DNA of 64,000 bases from Pseudomonas alkylphenolica (GCF_016009175.1 NZ_JADUCM010000003.1:1-64000); one strand, 5' to 3'; positions 28,826 through 37,501 are shown, numbered from the stretch's first letter. Numbers and translations are program-made. Notes: generated by a model from the letters alone, not told the origin.

Positions 28826-29641
28826 ATGACTCAACGCGTGATGTCCCTCGCTGCCCTGACAGTGCTTGAGCTGTCACCCGAGGACATGGTTGAAGTGGCC
28901 GCGCGTGCCGGCTACAGCCACGTAGGCTTGCGTCTGGAACCGGCGACCGCCGAGGAGCATCACTTTCCCCTGGTGGCGGATGCCGGCTTGCGTCGGCGTA
29001 CCGCTGCGCGTCTACGTGATACCGGCATTCAGGTGCTGGACGTGGAGATACTGCGGCTCAAGCCGGAAACCCGCGTCGCCGACTTCGAGGCGCTGCTGGC
29101 GGTGGGCGCCGACTTCGGTGCGAGCGAACTGCTGGTGGCGGGTAACGACCCTGACGAACAGCGCATGACCGACAACTTCGCTGCCTTGTGTGATCTGGCT
29201 GGGCGCTATGGTTTGCACCCGCACCTGGAGTTCATGCCCTGGACCGATGCGCGCAACCTGACCCAGGCGCTGCGTGTCGTCGAACAGGCTGGCCGCGACA
29301 ATGGCTGCGTGCTGGTGGATGCCTTCCACTTCGATCGCTCGGCGTCGTCCCTGGGTGACTTGCGCGAGGTGGCGCCAACGCGTCTGCGATATGCTCAACT
29401 GTGCGATGTGGCGGGACCGCGTCCTGATGACATGGCAGAGATTTTGCGTCAGGCGCGTAACGAACGGCGCTTCCCCGGTGATGGCGATTGTGATCTAGCT
29501 GGATTGTTGAGCAGCTTGCCAGCCGGGATTGCGCTGAGTCTGGAGATACCGACCCGGCAGTTGTACGAACAGGGTGTCAGTGCCCTGCAGCGGGCACAAA
29601 TGGCCCTGGACAAGACCCGCACGCTGCTGGCGCAGCATTAA
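28826..29641 (+). CDS. sugar phosphate isomerase/epimerase-like TIM-barrel protein
   Basis: A 271-residue AP-endonuclease-2 superfamily (xylose-isomerase-like) TIM barrel. Candidate metal ligands are the Glu in HLEFMPW, the Asp and His in VDAFHFDRS, the Gln in YAQLCD and the Glu in LSLEIPTR. This is the same order as in the QuiC barrel encoded 3 kb away. Members include isomerases, epimerases and 3-dehydroshikimate dehydratases, so a dehydratase is possible but unproven. A candidate IclR box precedes it. An EamA transporter gene follows after 16 nt, probably in one operon. Confidence 0.8.
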   Translation: MTQRVMSLAALTVLELSPEDMVEVAARAGYSHVGLRLEPATAEEHHFPLVADAGLRRRTAARLRDTGIQVLDVEILRLKPETRVADFEALLAVGADFGASELLVAGNDPDEQRMTDNFAALCDLAGRYGLHPHLEFMPWTDARNLTQALRVVEQAGRDNGCVLVDAFHFDRSASSLGDLREVAPTRLRYAQLCDVAGPRPDDMAEILRQARNERRFPGDGDCDLAGLLSSLPAGIALSLEIPTRQLYEQGVSALQRAQMALDKTRTLLAQH

Positions 29642-29657
29642 CCTACGAGCTCATTTC

Positions 29658-30536
29658 ATGCCCCGTCCCACTGCGCTTACCGATCCCAGCCAGCCACTGC
29701 GGGGCATTCTTCTGGTAGTGCTGGCGACCTTCCTGTTTGCCAGCCATGACGCCTTGTCCAAGTACCTGGCGGGGTTCTATCCGATTCTCTGGGTAGTCTG
29801 GGCGCGCTACCTGGTGCACACCCTGTTGATGATGGCGATCTTCCTGCCGCAGTCCGGGTTACGCGTTTTGCGCACCCGGCGGCCGGGCCTGCAGACGTTG
29901 CGCGCGTTGTGCCTGCTGGGCACCAGCCTGTTGTTCACCACGGCCCTGCAGTACATCCCGCTGGCCGAAGCCACGGCGGTCAACTTCCTTGCGCCGTTGC
30001 TGGTCACGGCCCTGTCATTGCCGCTGCTGGGCGAGCGGGTGACCCGCGGGCAGTGGGTGGCAGTGCTGGTGAGCTTTGTCGGGGTGACGGTGATCATTCA
30101 CCCGGGCGGCGCGCTGTTCACGCCCGCGGTGCTGCTGCCTTTTGGCTCGGCGATGTGCTTTTGTTTCTACCAATTGCTGACGCGAATGCTCAGCCAAACC
30201 GATAGCCCCACTACCAGCAACTTCTTTACCGGCTTGCTCAATACGCTGGTGATGAGTGCCATCGTACCGATGTTCTGGCAAACGCCGAGTCTGCTTCATG
30301 GCGTCATGGCGATTGCGCTGGGCACCTGCGGGATGACCGCGCACCTGTTTCTGACCCAGGCCTTCCGGCATGCGCCGCCGGCCATGCTGGCGCCGTTCAG
30401 TTACTGCCAGATCGTGTTCGCCGGGATTCTCGGCCTGGTGCTGTTCGGACACAGCCCGGACATGGCCGGGCTGGTCGGTATTGCCTTGATCTGCCTGAGC
30501 GGGCTGGGCGCTGCCTGGTTGCAGCGCAAGCCTTAG
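29658..30536 (+). CDS. EamA/DMT-family transporter
   Basis: A 292-residue drug/metabolite-transporter superfamily protein with ten predicted membrane helices in two EamA repeats. The start at 29658 (MPRPTALT) is used because the longer ORF overlaps the upstream gene and adds a non-membrane tail. Substrate and direction are unknown. Coupling to the TIM-barrel gene and the IclR operator suggests movement of the pathway substrate or a by-product. Its stop overlaps the stop of the convergent MFS gene. Confidence 0.85.
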   Translation: MPRPTALTDPSQPLRGILLVVLATFLFASHDALSKYLAGFYPILWVVWARYLVHTLLMMAIFLPQSGLRVLRTRRPGLQTLRALCLLGTSLLFTTALQYIPLAEATAVNFLAPLLVTALSLPLLGERVTRGQWVAVLVSFVGVTVIIHPGGALFTPAVLLPFGSAMCFCFYQLLTRMLSQTDSPTTSNFFTGLLNTLVMSAIVPMFWQTPSLLHGVMAIALGTCGMTAHLFLTQAFRHAPPAMLAPFSYCQIVFAGILGLVLFGHSPDMAGLVGIALICLSGLGAAWLQRKP

Positions 30537-31873
30537 GCTTCGACTTTCGGCACTTTGCGTGGCGCCATCAGGTACATCCAGGTCAGGGCGATGAAGTACA
30601 TCGCCGGGATGATGGTGAACAGCACGGTGTAGTTGTTGTTCGTGGTGGTCAGGATGTAGCCGACGATCTGGGTCATGAACATCCCGCCGATAGCGGCGCA
30701 CATGCCGCCAAAACCGAACACGGTGCTCATCATGTGCTTGGGCGTGTAGTCCATCACCAGGCTCCAGATGTTGGCAGTCCAGGCCTGATGCGCGGCAATC
30801 GCCAGGGAAATGGCCAGCACCGCAACCCACAGGCTGCTGGCGCCCGCGGCGAAGATCACGCTGATGATGGTCAGTGCAAACAGCAGCATCGACAACAGCC
30901 GGGCCTTGACCGGGGCCATGCCACGGCCGATCAGGAACGATGAGAGGATACCGCCACCGATGCTGCCGAAGTCGGCGCTGAGGTAGATGACGATCAGTGG
31001 AATGCCCATCTGGGTCACGCTGATGCCCAGGTTGTACTGCTGGTTGAGGAACGGCGGCAGCCAGTACAGGTAGAACCAGAACACTGGTGCGGTCATCGAG
31101 TAGGCCAGGGCAAACGCCCAGGTGCCACGCATACGCAGGATGCGTGAGAACGGCACGCGCGCCTGGTCGGGCTCTTGCTCACTCTGAACGTAGGCCAGTT
31201 CGGCTTTGCTGACAGTGGGGTGGTCTTCCGGGTTGAAGTACTTCAGGCCCCAGAAAGTCACCCACACCAGGCCCAGTGCAGCCATGCCCATGAACGCAGC
31301 CTGCCAGCCCCAGACGGTGAGGATCAGCGGCAGCAGCATGGGGGTGAACATCGCGCCAACGTTGGTGCCGGCGTTGAAAATGCCGGTGGCCACCGCCCGT
31401 TCGCCAGCCGGGAACCACAGGCGGGTGGTCTTGACGCACGCGGGGTAGTTGGCCGCTTCGGTCAGGCCAAGAATGAACCGGCAGACCATAAAGCCCACCG
31501 CCGAGGTCGCCAGGCCGTGGGCGCCGGTGGCCAGGCTCCAGAGCAGCACGGCGAAGAAGAACACGCGTTTGACGCCGATCCGGTCGATCAGGCGGCCTTG
31601 CAGCACGAAGCCGATGGCATAGCCGACCTGAAACCAGAAGTTGATGTTGGCGTAATCCATCGCCGTCCAGCTCATTTCCTTGGCCAGGATTGGCTGCATG
31701 ACGCCCAGTGCGGCGCGATCGATGTAGTTCAGGGTAGTGGCGAAGAACACCAGGGCGAGCATCGCCCAACGGGTCTTGCCGACTGCCATGGCGCCACGGA
31801 TCTTGTCGCCGATGCCGGCGTGCGGGGTGCTGGCCAGCGGCTGGGCCATGCGGGTGCTGTGCGAATGGATCAT
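30533..31873 (-). CDS. MFS transporter, anion:cation symporter type, probable hydroaromatic acid uptake
   Basis: A 446-residue major-facilitator protein with 12 predicted helices and the signatures LNYIDRAALGVMQP (TM1) and GRLIDRIGVKRVF (loop 2-3) of the ACS/phthalate-permease type. These carry organic acids and aromatic acids. It is divergent from quiC across 300 nt that hold a TetR-type palindrome, so shikimate or quinate is the inferred substrate. The ATG at 31873 is the best guess. One at 31849 is also possible, and neither has a strong ribosome site. Confidence 0.82.
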   Translation of the reverse strand: MIHSHSTRMAQPLASTPHAGIGDKIRGAMAVGKTRWAMLALVFFATTLNYIDRAALGVMQPILAKEMSWTAMDYANINFWFQVGYAIGFVLQGRLIDRIGVKRVFFFAVLLWSLATGAHGLATSAVGFMVCRFILGLTEAANYPACVKTTRLWFPAGERAVATGIFNAGTNVGAMFTPMLLPLILTVWGWQAAFMGMAALGLVWVTFWGLKYFNPEDHPTVSKAELAYVQSEQEPDQARVPFSRILRMRGTWAFALAYSMTAPVFWFYLYWLPPFLNQQYNLGISVTQMGIPLIVIYLSADFGSIGGGILSSFLIGRGMAPVKARLLSMLLFALTIISVIFAAGASSLWVAVLAISLAIAAHQAWTANIWSLVMDYTPKHMMSTVFGFGGMCAAIGGMFMTQIVGYILTTTNNNYTVLFTIIPAMYFIALTWMYLMAPRKVPKVEA

Positions 31874-32080
31874 GGGAGGGTTACCCGTATTTTTATGTTT
31901 ATGGGTCAAGCCTGGACTACGCAACGCTAAGGACGTCGGGATGCTCGCCGTCGTTATCAATGACAGGTGCCGACGAACTTTTGGTCCTTCAGCAGCACTG
32001 CCCCGTGTCGAAATGGTGCGCCTGTGGTCAAAAAAGGGTCAATTCGTAGAACGCTATTATGGGCGATAATCGAACACAAA

Positions 32081-32094
32081 ACTAACTGGTTAGT
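32081..32094. promoter_or_regulatory. TetR-type operator upstream of quiC
   Basis: ACTAACTGGTTAGT has 6-bp inverted arms around TG. It lies 79 nt before the quiC ATG, in the 300-nt divergent gap with the MFS gene. A TetR gene follows quiC, so it is the natural candidate ligand. No other feature was seen in this gap. Confidence 0.5.
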
Positions 32095-32173
32095 ACCTTT
32101 TTGATTGAGCAAAAAATGTTCGCCGCCAATAATTGCAGCATCCGGGTTTTGCCTACCCTACGGAGCCATAAAA

Positions 32174-34081
32174 ATGCAGCGTTCGATTGCCACCGTATCC
32201 TTGAGCGGTACCTTGCCTGAAAAACTCGAAGCCATTGCCGCCGCAGGCTTTGACGGGGTCGAGATCTTCGAAAACGACTTGCTCTACTACGCCGGCAGCC
32301 CGCGCGAAATTCGTCAGCGCTGTGCCGACCTGGGGCTGGCGATCACCCTGTTTCAGCCGTTCCGTGACTTCGAAGGCTGCCGCCGCGACCGCCTGGCGCG
32401 CAACCTCGATCGGGCCGAACGCAAATTCGATCTGATGCAGGAACTGGGCACCGATCTGGTGCTGGTGTGCAGCAACGTTGCGGCCGACTCACTGGGCGAC
32501 CGCCAGGTGCTGGTCGATGATCTGCGCCTGCTGGCCGAGCGTGCCGGCGCACGCGATCTGCGTATTGGCTACGAGGCGTTGGCCTGGGGACGTCATGTAA
32601 ACACCTGGGAGCAGGTGTGGGACATCGTTAAGGCCGCTGATCATTCAAGCCTCGGGATGATTCTCGACAGTTTCCATACGCTGTCGATCAAGGGCGATCC
32701 CCAGGCAATTGCCCAGATCCCCGGTGACAGGATCTTCTTCGTGCAAATGGCCGACGCACCCATACTGGCGATGGATGTGCTGGAGTGGAGCCGGCATTTC
32801 CGCTGCTTCCCGGGGCAGGGTGAGTTCGACCTTGCGGGTTTCCTCGCACCGATTCTGGCCACGGGGTACCGTGGGCCGCTGTCGCTGGAAATCTTCAATG
32901 ACGGTTTCCGCGCCGCGCCGCCACGGGCGAACGCTGCCGATGGCCTGCGCTCGTTGCTGTATCTGGAGGAAAAAACCCGTCTGCGCCTTGAGCAACAAGC
33001 GCAAGCACCGCAGGATGATCTGCTGTTTGCGCCGCCGGCTGCGAGCGCTTACGACGGCATCGAGTTTCTCGAGTTTGCCGTGGACGATGCGCTGGGCGCC
33101 AAGCTTGGCAACTGGCTTGAGCGACTCGGGTTCACCCGTGCCGGTGTGCACCGTTCGAAGAACGTCAGCTTGTTGCGCCAAGGCGATATCAACATCATCC
33201 TCAACGCCGAACCGTATTCGTTTGCCCACAACTTTTTCGAAAGTCACGGCCCGTCCCTGTGCGCCACGGCCATCCGGGTCAGGAACAGTGCCCAGGCCCT
33301 GGCGCGTGCCGTGGCCTTTCACGGCCAGCCTTACCGGGGCCTGGTCGGGCCCAACGAACGGGAACTGGCGGCAGTGCGTGCACCCGATGGCAGCCTGATC
33401 TACCTGGTCGACCAGGATGCGCAAGGCCGGACCATCTACGACACCGACTTCAGCCAGTTGCAGCCCTCGGTCAACAGCCTCGGTCTTACCCGTATCGACC
33501 ATATGGCCCTGGCGTTGCCGGCCGATGGCCTGGACAGCTGGGCGCTGTTCTACAAGAGCCTGCTGGACTTCACCGCCGATGACGAAGTGGTGTTGCCGGA
33601 CCCTTACGGCCTGGTAAAGAGCCGCGCCCTGCGCAGCCGTTGCAGCTCGATTCGCCTGCCGTTGAACATCTCGGAAAATCGCAACACCGCCATCGCTCAT
33701 GCGCTGTCGCACTATCGTGGTTCAGGTGTGCATCACATCGCCTTTGAGTGCGACGACATCTTTGCCGCGGTCAAGCAGGCCAAGGAGGCGGGCGTGGCGT
33801 TGCTCGACATTCCGCTCAATTATTACGACGACCTCGCCGCGCGCTTTGATTTCGACGACGAGTTCCTCAGCGAACTGGCCTACTACAACGTGTTGTATGA
33901 CCGCGATGCCCAAGGCGGCGAGTTGTTTCACGTGTACACCGAGCCGTTCGAAGAGCGCTTCTTCTTCGAAGTCTTGCAGCGGCGTAATGGTTACAGCGGC
34001 TACGGTGCTGCCAACGTGGCCGTGCGCCTTGCTGCAATGGCCAAGGCGCGGGCCGGAGCACCGACCCAGGCCCGTTTATAA
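32174..34081 (+). CDS. quiC: 3-dehydroshikimate dehydratase fused to an HPPD-like domain
   Basis: QuiC dehydrates 3-dehydroshikimate to protocatechuate. Residues 1-285 form the TIM barrel with metal ligands E134 (GYEALAW), D165 and H168 (LDSFHTL), Q191 (VQMAD) and E239 (SLEIFNDGF). Residues about 315-625 form a vicinal-oxygen-chelate pair resembling 4-hydroxyphenylpyruvate dioxygenase. It retains likely iron ligands in RIDHMAL, VHHIAFECDD and FFFEVLQR. The 635-residue fusion is known from pseudomonads; the second domain's reaction is not settled. The ATG at 32174 is the family start (MQRSIATVSL). A TetR gene follows. Confidence 0.93.
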   Translation: MQRSIATVSLSGTLPEKLEAIAAAGFDGVEIFENDLLYYAGSPREIRQRCADLGLAITLFQPFRDFEGCRRDRLARNLDRAERKFDLMQELGTDLVLVCSNVAADSLGDRQVLVDDLRLLAERAGARDLRIGYEALAWGRHVNTWEQVWDIVKAADHSSLGMILDSFHTLSIKGDPQAIAQIPGDRIFFVQMADAPILAMDVLEWSRHFRCFPGQGEFDLAGFLAPILATGYRGPLSLEIFNDGFRAAPPRANAADGLRSLLYLEEKTRLRLEQQAQAPQDDLLFAPPAASAYDGIEFLEFAVDDALGAKLGNWLERLGFTRAGVHRSKNVSLLRQGDINIILNAEPYSFAHNFFESHGPSLCATAIRVRNSAQALARAVAFHGQPYRGLVGPNERELAAVRAPDGSLIYLVDQDAQGRTIYDTDFSQLQPSVNSLGLTRIDHMALALPADGLDSWALFYKSLLDFTADDEVVLPDPYGLVKSRALRSRCSSIRLPLNISENRNTAIAHALSHYRGSGVHHIAFECDDIFAAVKQAKEAGVALLDIPLNYYDDLAARFDFDDEFLSELAYYNVLYDRDAQGGELFHVYTEPFEERFFFEVLQRRNGYSGYGAANVAVRLAAMAKARAGAPTQARL

Positions 34082-34158
34082 GGCGCGAGTCGACAGGCTT
34101 TCTTCCTGTTCCCTCGGGGCTCATAATCACCGCGTTAACCGTTGGCCACGAGTCCCGT

Positions 34159-34827
34159 ATGACAACTACACCAGCACCCTTCGCTGTCCCTGAACCGGCG
34201 CAGCGCAAGGGTCGCAAGAACAACCCGGAAAAGACCCGCGAGAGCATTCTGCAGGCGGCCATCACTGAGTTCGTCCAGCAGGGGCTGGCCGGTGCCCGTG
34301 TGGATGCAATCGCCGAGCGCACCCAGACCTCCAAGCGCATGATCTACTACTACTTCAACAGCAAGGAGCAGTTGTACGTCGAGGTGCTGGAGAAACTCTA
34401 CGGTGATATCCGCAACACCGAAAGCAATCTGCACCTGGCTGAACTGGAACCGCGCATGGGTATCCGTCGCCTGGTGGAGTTCACCTTCGATCACCATGAT
34501 CTGAATGTCGACTTCGTGCGCATCGTCTGCAACGAGAACATGCACCACGGCGAGTACGTGAAGCGTTCTTCGGCCATTCGCTCGATGAACAAGACCGTAC
34601 TCACCGCGCTGGATGAAATCCTGCGCCGCGGGGCAGCCGAAGGCGTGTTCCGTCAAGGGCTGGACGCGCTGGATGTGCACCTGTTGATCAGTTCGTTCTG
34701 CTTTTACCGGGTATCGAACCGTCACACCTTTGGCGAAATCTTCCAGGTTGATTTCGAAGAGGCGGCGATCAAGCAGCGTCACCGCGAGATGATCTGCGAG
34801 TCGGTGTTGAAGTTTTTGCAGGCATAA
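34159..34827 (+). CDS. TetR-family regulator of the shikimate/quinate genes
   Basis: A 222-residue TetR protein. The HTH occupies about residues 28-75 (ILQAAITEFVQQGLAGARVDAIAER...SKRMIYYYFNSKEQLY) and a helical ligand domain follows. It lies 77 nt after quiC on the same strand and converges on the dehydrogenase gene. The ACTAAC-N2-GTTAGT palindrome before quiC is the expected binding site. The ligand would be shikimate, quinate or 3-dehydroshikimate by context only. Confidence 0.88.
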   Translation: MTTTPAPFAVPEPAQRKGRKNNPEKTRESILQAAITEFVQQGLAGARVDAIAERTQTSKRMIYYYFNSKEQLYVEVLEKLYGDIRNTESNLHLAELEPRMGIRRLVEFTFDHHDLNVDFVRIVCNENMHHGEYVKRSSAIRSMNKTVLTALDEILRRGAAEGVFRQGLDALDVHLLISSFCFYRVSNRHTFGEIFQVDFEEAAIKQRHREMICESVLKFLQA

Positions 34828-34834
34828 GCCGAAT

Positions 34835-34851
34835 GGGCCGCGATGCGGCCC
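34835..34851. terminator. short hairpin between convergent TetR and dehydrogenase genes
   Basis: GGGCCGC and GCGGCCC pair perfectly around GAT in the 34-nt gap between the two convergent stops. There is no T run, so it is a weak or bidirectional terminator at best. Confidence 0.4.
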
Positions 34852-34861
34852 AAGCAGGCGT

Positions 34862-35722
34862 TCAGGCGCCGAGGCTGTTGAAGTGCTGGAGCATGCGCCC
34901 CGCATCGGCCTGCACGCCACTGAACAGCTCAAACGCTTTCACTGCCTGAAACACGGCCATGTTCGACCCGTCCAGGGTGCGGCAGCCCAAGGCTCGGGCT
35001 TCCCTTAGCAGTTCAGTCTCCAGCGGGAAGTAGACAATTTCCGCCACCCACAACTCCGCCCGCAGCAACGCTTTGGGCACCGGCATGCCCGGCAGTTTGG
35101 CCATGCCCATGGGCGTGGTGTTGACCAGGCCATCGGCTTCGATCAATGCACTGGCCAGGTCATGGCCGACGCGGGCAGGGGCGCCGCTGAAGTGCGCATT
35201 GAGGTTGTCCACCAAGGCCTGGGCGCGCGCCGTTTCGACGTCGAATACGGTCAGCTGTTCGACACCTTCAGCCAGCAGAGCATGAGCTACCGCAGCCCCG
35301 GCACCGCCAGCGCCCATCTGTACCACCTGGCGGCGCGGTGCATCGTTCAGCCCGCGGCGAAAGCCCTCGGCAAAGCCCAGGCAATCGGTGTTGTGACCGA
35401 TACGTTTGCCTTCCCTGAGCACCACCGTGTTGACCGCGCCGATGCCTCTGGCCTCGGGCGACAGGTCGTCGAGCAGGGGTAATATCGCCTGTTTGCACGG
35501 GAAGGTGATGTTCAGGCCGGTGTAGCCCATCGATTCAGCCGCAGTGAGCAATTGCTCGAGCGCGCTGCTGTCGAGTTTGAGCTGGTCGAGGTCAATCAGC
35601 CGGTACAGGTAGTTGAGGCCTTGGGCGCGGCCTTCGCGCTCGTGCAGTGCCGGGGTACGCGAGGCCTGGATACCTGCGCCGATCAAACCGGCGAGGATGC
35701 CGAAAGGAGGGGCCGAATGCAT
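34862..35722 (-). CDS. quinate/shikimate dehydrogenase, catabolic AroE type
   Basis: A 286-residue shikimate-dehydrogenase-family protein. The substrate motif is SRTPALHE in place of the biosynthetic SLSPxxHN form. This resembles the catabolic quinate/shikimate dehydrogenases such as Corynebacterium QsuD. The catalytic-lysine segment is NITFPCKQ and the aspartate is in HNTDCLGF. The Rossmann motif GAGGAGAA follows. It should oxidise shikimate or quinate to the 3-dehydro acid used by QuiC (quinate would also need a dehydratase). The ATG at 35722 gives the family N terminus; longer in-frame starts are rejected. Confidence 0.88.
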   Translation of the reverse strand: MHSAPPFGILAGLIGAGIQASRTPALHEREGRAQGLNYLYRLIDLDQLKLDSSALEQLLTAAESMGYTGLNITFPCKQAILPLLDDLSPEARGIGAVNTVVLREGKRIGHNTDCLGFAEGFRRGLNDAPRRQVVQMGAGGAGAAVAHALLAEGVEQLTVFDVETARAQALVDNLNAHFSGAPARVGHDLASALIEADGLVNTTPMGMAKLPGMPVPKALLRAELWVAEIVYFPLETELLREARALGCRTLDGSNMAVFQAVKAFELFSGVQADAGRMLQHFNSLGA

Positions 35723-35769
35723 GGGAAACTCCGTTATTGTTCTTGGTAAGCGACTGACATTGAAAATGT

Positions 35770-35783
35770 ACCGAATGGTTAAT
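35770..35783. promoter_or_regulatory. possible second TetR site upstream of the dehydrogenase gene
   Basis: ACCGAATGGTTAAT matches the quiC operator at 10 of 14 positions, mainly the TGGTTA core and right half-site. It lies about 48 nt before the dehydrogenase start. The left half-site is poor, so this is tentative. Confidence 0.3.
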
Positions 35784-35887
35784 TTGGTCAATCGCCGAAT
35801 CCGCCATGCAACGCTTTTCTGTGCGCTGATCGCACAGCCTGTGCTACACCTGATGCTTTGCACCCGACCATGAACGGAGACATGGCC

Positions 35888-37054
35888 ATGCCGTTGAGCG
35901 ATCCGCAGTTGCAAAGGGAAACGTGGCCGGGCCTGGCCACGCTCACCCAGTCGACCTTCGCTGCCCTGGGGTGTCAGGGGTTTCGCAACAGTTTCAAGCT
36001 CGAGCGCACGCACGCGACGTGCCTGTTTTTGGTTGATGGCCTGGGCTGGAACCTGTTGAGCGCCCACGCCCGACATGCCCCGTTCCTGGCTTCGCTGATG
36101 CAGCCTGATGGCTACTTTCGCTGCGGATTTCCAGCCACTACGGCTACAAGCCTGACCTCGGTCACCACAGGGCTGGGCAGCGGTGCACATGGCATTGTCG
36201 GCTGCAGTTTTGCCCTCGACGAGCAGACCGAGCTGTCTCCGTTGTCCTGGACCACTGCTGCCTTTCACGCGCAAGCGCAGCCGAGCGCAGCACCGGCGCC
36301 CGCAGCATTTATCACCCCTCCCGATGCCTGGAGCCTTGCCAGTGCGCAGGGCATTGCCATCAGCACGGTGATGCTCGGGCGGTATGCCAACTCAGCGTTC
36401 AGCCAGGCGATCTACAAGGCCGGGCAGATTCTCCCGGCCCCTGCCTATGACGCTTATCCGGGTCTGATCAATGCCGCGCTGACCACGGGCGAGCCTGCTT
36501 TCTGCTTTGCTTATTTTGGCGACCTGGATTTTGCCGGGCACCTGTTCGGCCCCGGCTCGCCCGAGTGGATCAAACAGCTGGAAACGGCCGACCACCTGGC
36601 CCGGAGCATCGCCTACGCGTTGCCTGAGCAGGTTCAACTGATGGCAATTGCCGACCATGGCATGCTCGCGCTGGACAACGAGCAGGTCCGTGATTTTGAC
36701 CTTGAGCCGGCATTGCAGGAGGGTGTTCGGGCCATTGCCGGTGATATCCGCGCCCGCTACCTGTACACCTGTGAGCACCAGCAAGATCGCGTGCACCAGC
36801 GTTGGCAAGATCACCTGGGGGAGGGCTACAGGGTCTGGAGCAAGGCCCAGGCGATTGCCAAGGGCCTGTTTGGTGACGTGATGCTGAGCCAGGCCGAAGC
36901 ACACATTGGCGACCTGATCGTGGTGCCAACCGGCGCTGGCGGGATCATCCGCAGCGAAGTAGAGCCGCACGCCAGCCAGTGGCGTGGGCATCACGGGGCG
37001 TTGACGGATGACGACCAGCAAGTACCGCTGCTGTTGTGTCGGGGGCGAGGCTGA
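35888..37054 (+). CDS. alkaline phosphatase superfamily protein (nucleotide pyrophosphatase/phosphodiesterase type)
   Basis: A 388-residue type I phosphodiesterase-like protein with the metal site LVDGLGWN and a nucleophile-threonine region GFPATTATSLTSVTTG. Further metal-binding segments are GDLDFAGHLFG, IADHGML and RGHHGALTDD. No signal peptide is evident, so it is probably cytoplasmic. The ATG at 35888 is chosen because GGAG lies about 8 nt upstream; ATG 35882 would be too close to it. The substrate is unknown. Its stop directly abuts the stop of the convergent cupin gene. Confidence 0.82.
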   Translation: MPLSDPQLQRETWPGLATLTQSTFAALGCQGFRNSFKLERTHATCLFLVDGLGWNLLSAHARHAPFLASLMQPDGYFRCGFPATTATSLTSVTTGLGSGAHGIVGCSFALDEQTELSPLSWTTAAFHAQAQPSAAPAPAAFITPPDAWSLASAQGIAISTVMLGRYANSAFSQAIYKAGQILPAPAYDAYPGLINAALTTGEPAFCFAYFGDLDFAGHLFGPGSPEWIKQLETADHLARSIAYALPEQVQLMAIADHGMLALDNEQVRDFDLEPALQEGVRAIAGDIRARYLYTCEHQQDRVHQRWQDHLGEGYRVWSKAQAIAKGLFGDVMLSQAEAHIGDLIVVPTGAGGIIRSEVEPHASQWRGHHGALTDDDQQVPLLLCRGRG

Positions 37055-37501
37055 TCAGCCTTTTGCCGGCACCAGGTCGAACGCGTCGCTCTGGTACTGG
37101 AACAGCAGGCAATCGGCAGCGGCAGTGCAGCCGCTTTCATGCACCAGGTTGGCGGGCAGGTTGTAGTACGAGCCGGCCGGGTACTCGGTGCGGACCTTGT
37201 CGATAACAGCGTAGAAGGTGCCTTTCAGGACTACCGTCGGCAGGCTTTTGCCGTGGGTGTGCAGGCCGTTGTCGGTACCGGCCTTGAAGGTGACAAAGGC
37301 CGAGTAGTCGCCTTTGCCGAAGAGATCGCCTTCGGTGTTGGCGTAGCTGACCGCGCCGTGGGTGCCGGGCACATCCTGCCACTGCAGGGAGGGCTTGGGG
37401 TACGAAACCAGCCCGTCTGCAGCAGGCTTGCTCTGGGCCACCGCGCCAGCGGTAAAGACGGCCAGGGCAAGGCTGGCCAGGGTGATGTTCAGGGTTTTCA
37501 T
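37055..37501 (-). CDS. secreted cupin-domain protein (DUF4437-like)
   Basis: A 148-residue protein with a Sec signal (KTLNITLASLALAVFTAGAVA). A single cupin domain shows GLHTHGKSLPTVVLKGTF (motif 1 with HxH) and YNLPANLVHESGC (motif 2 with His). The start at 37501 gives a normal signal peptide, unlike the longer form to 37570. The mature protein has a C-S-x-type cysteine pair near HESGCTAAADC. It is periplasmic, with unknown ligand. It stands alone, with the LysR gene 100 nt upstream on the same strand. Confidence 0.8.
   Translation of the reverse strand: MKTLNITLASLALAVFTAGAVAQSKPAADGLVSYPKPSLQWQDVPGTHGAVSYANTEGDLFGKGDYSAFVTFKAGTDNGLHTHGKSLPTVVLKGTFYAVIDKVRTEYPAGSYYNLPANLVHESGCTAAADCLLFQYQSDAFDLVPAKG

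Noticed and set aside
35723..36274. N-terminal extension of the dehydrogenase gene
   Set aside because: The extra 184 codons run antisense into the phosphodiesterase gene; the family N terminus begins at 35722.
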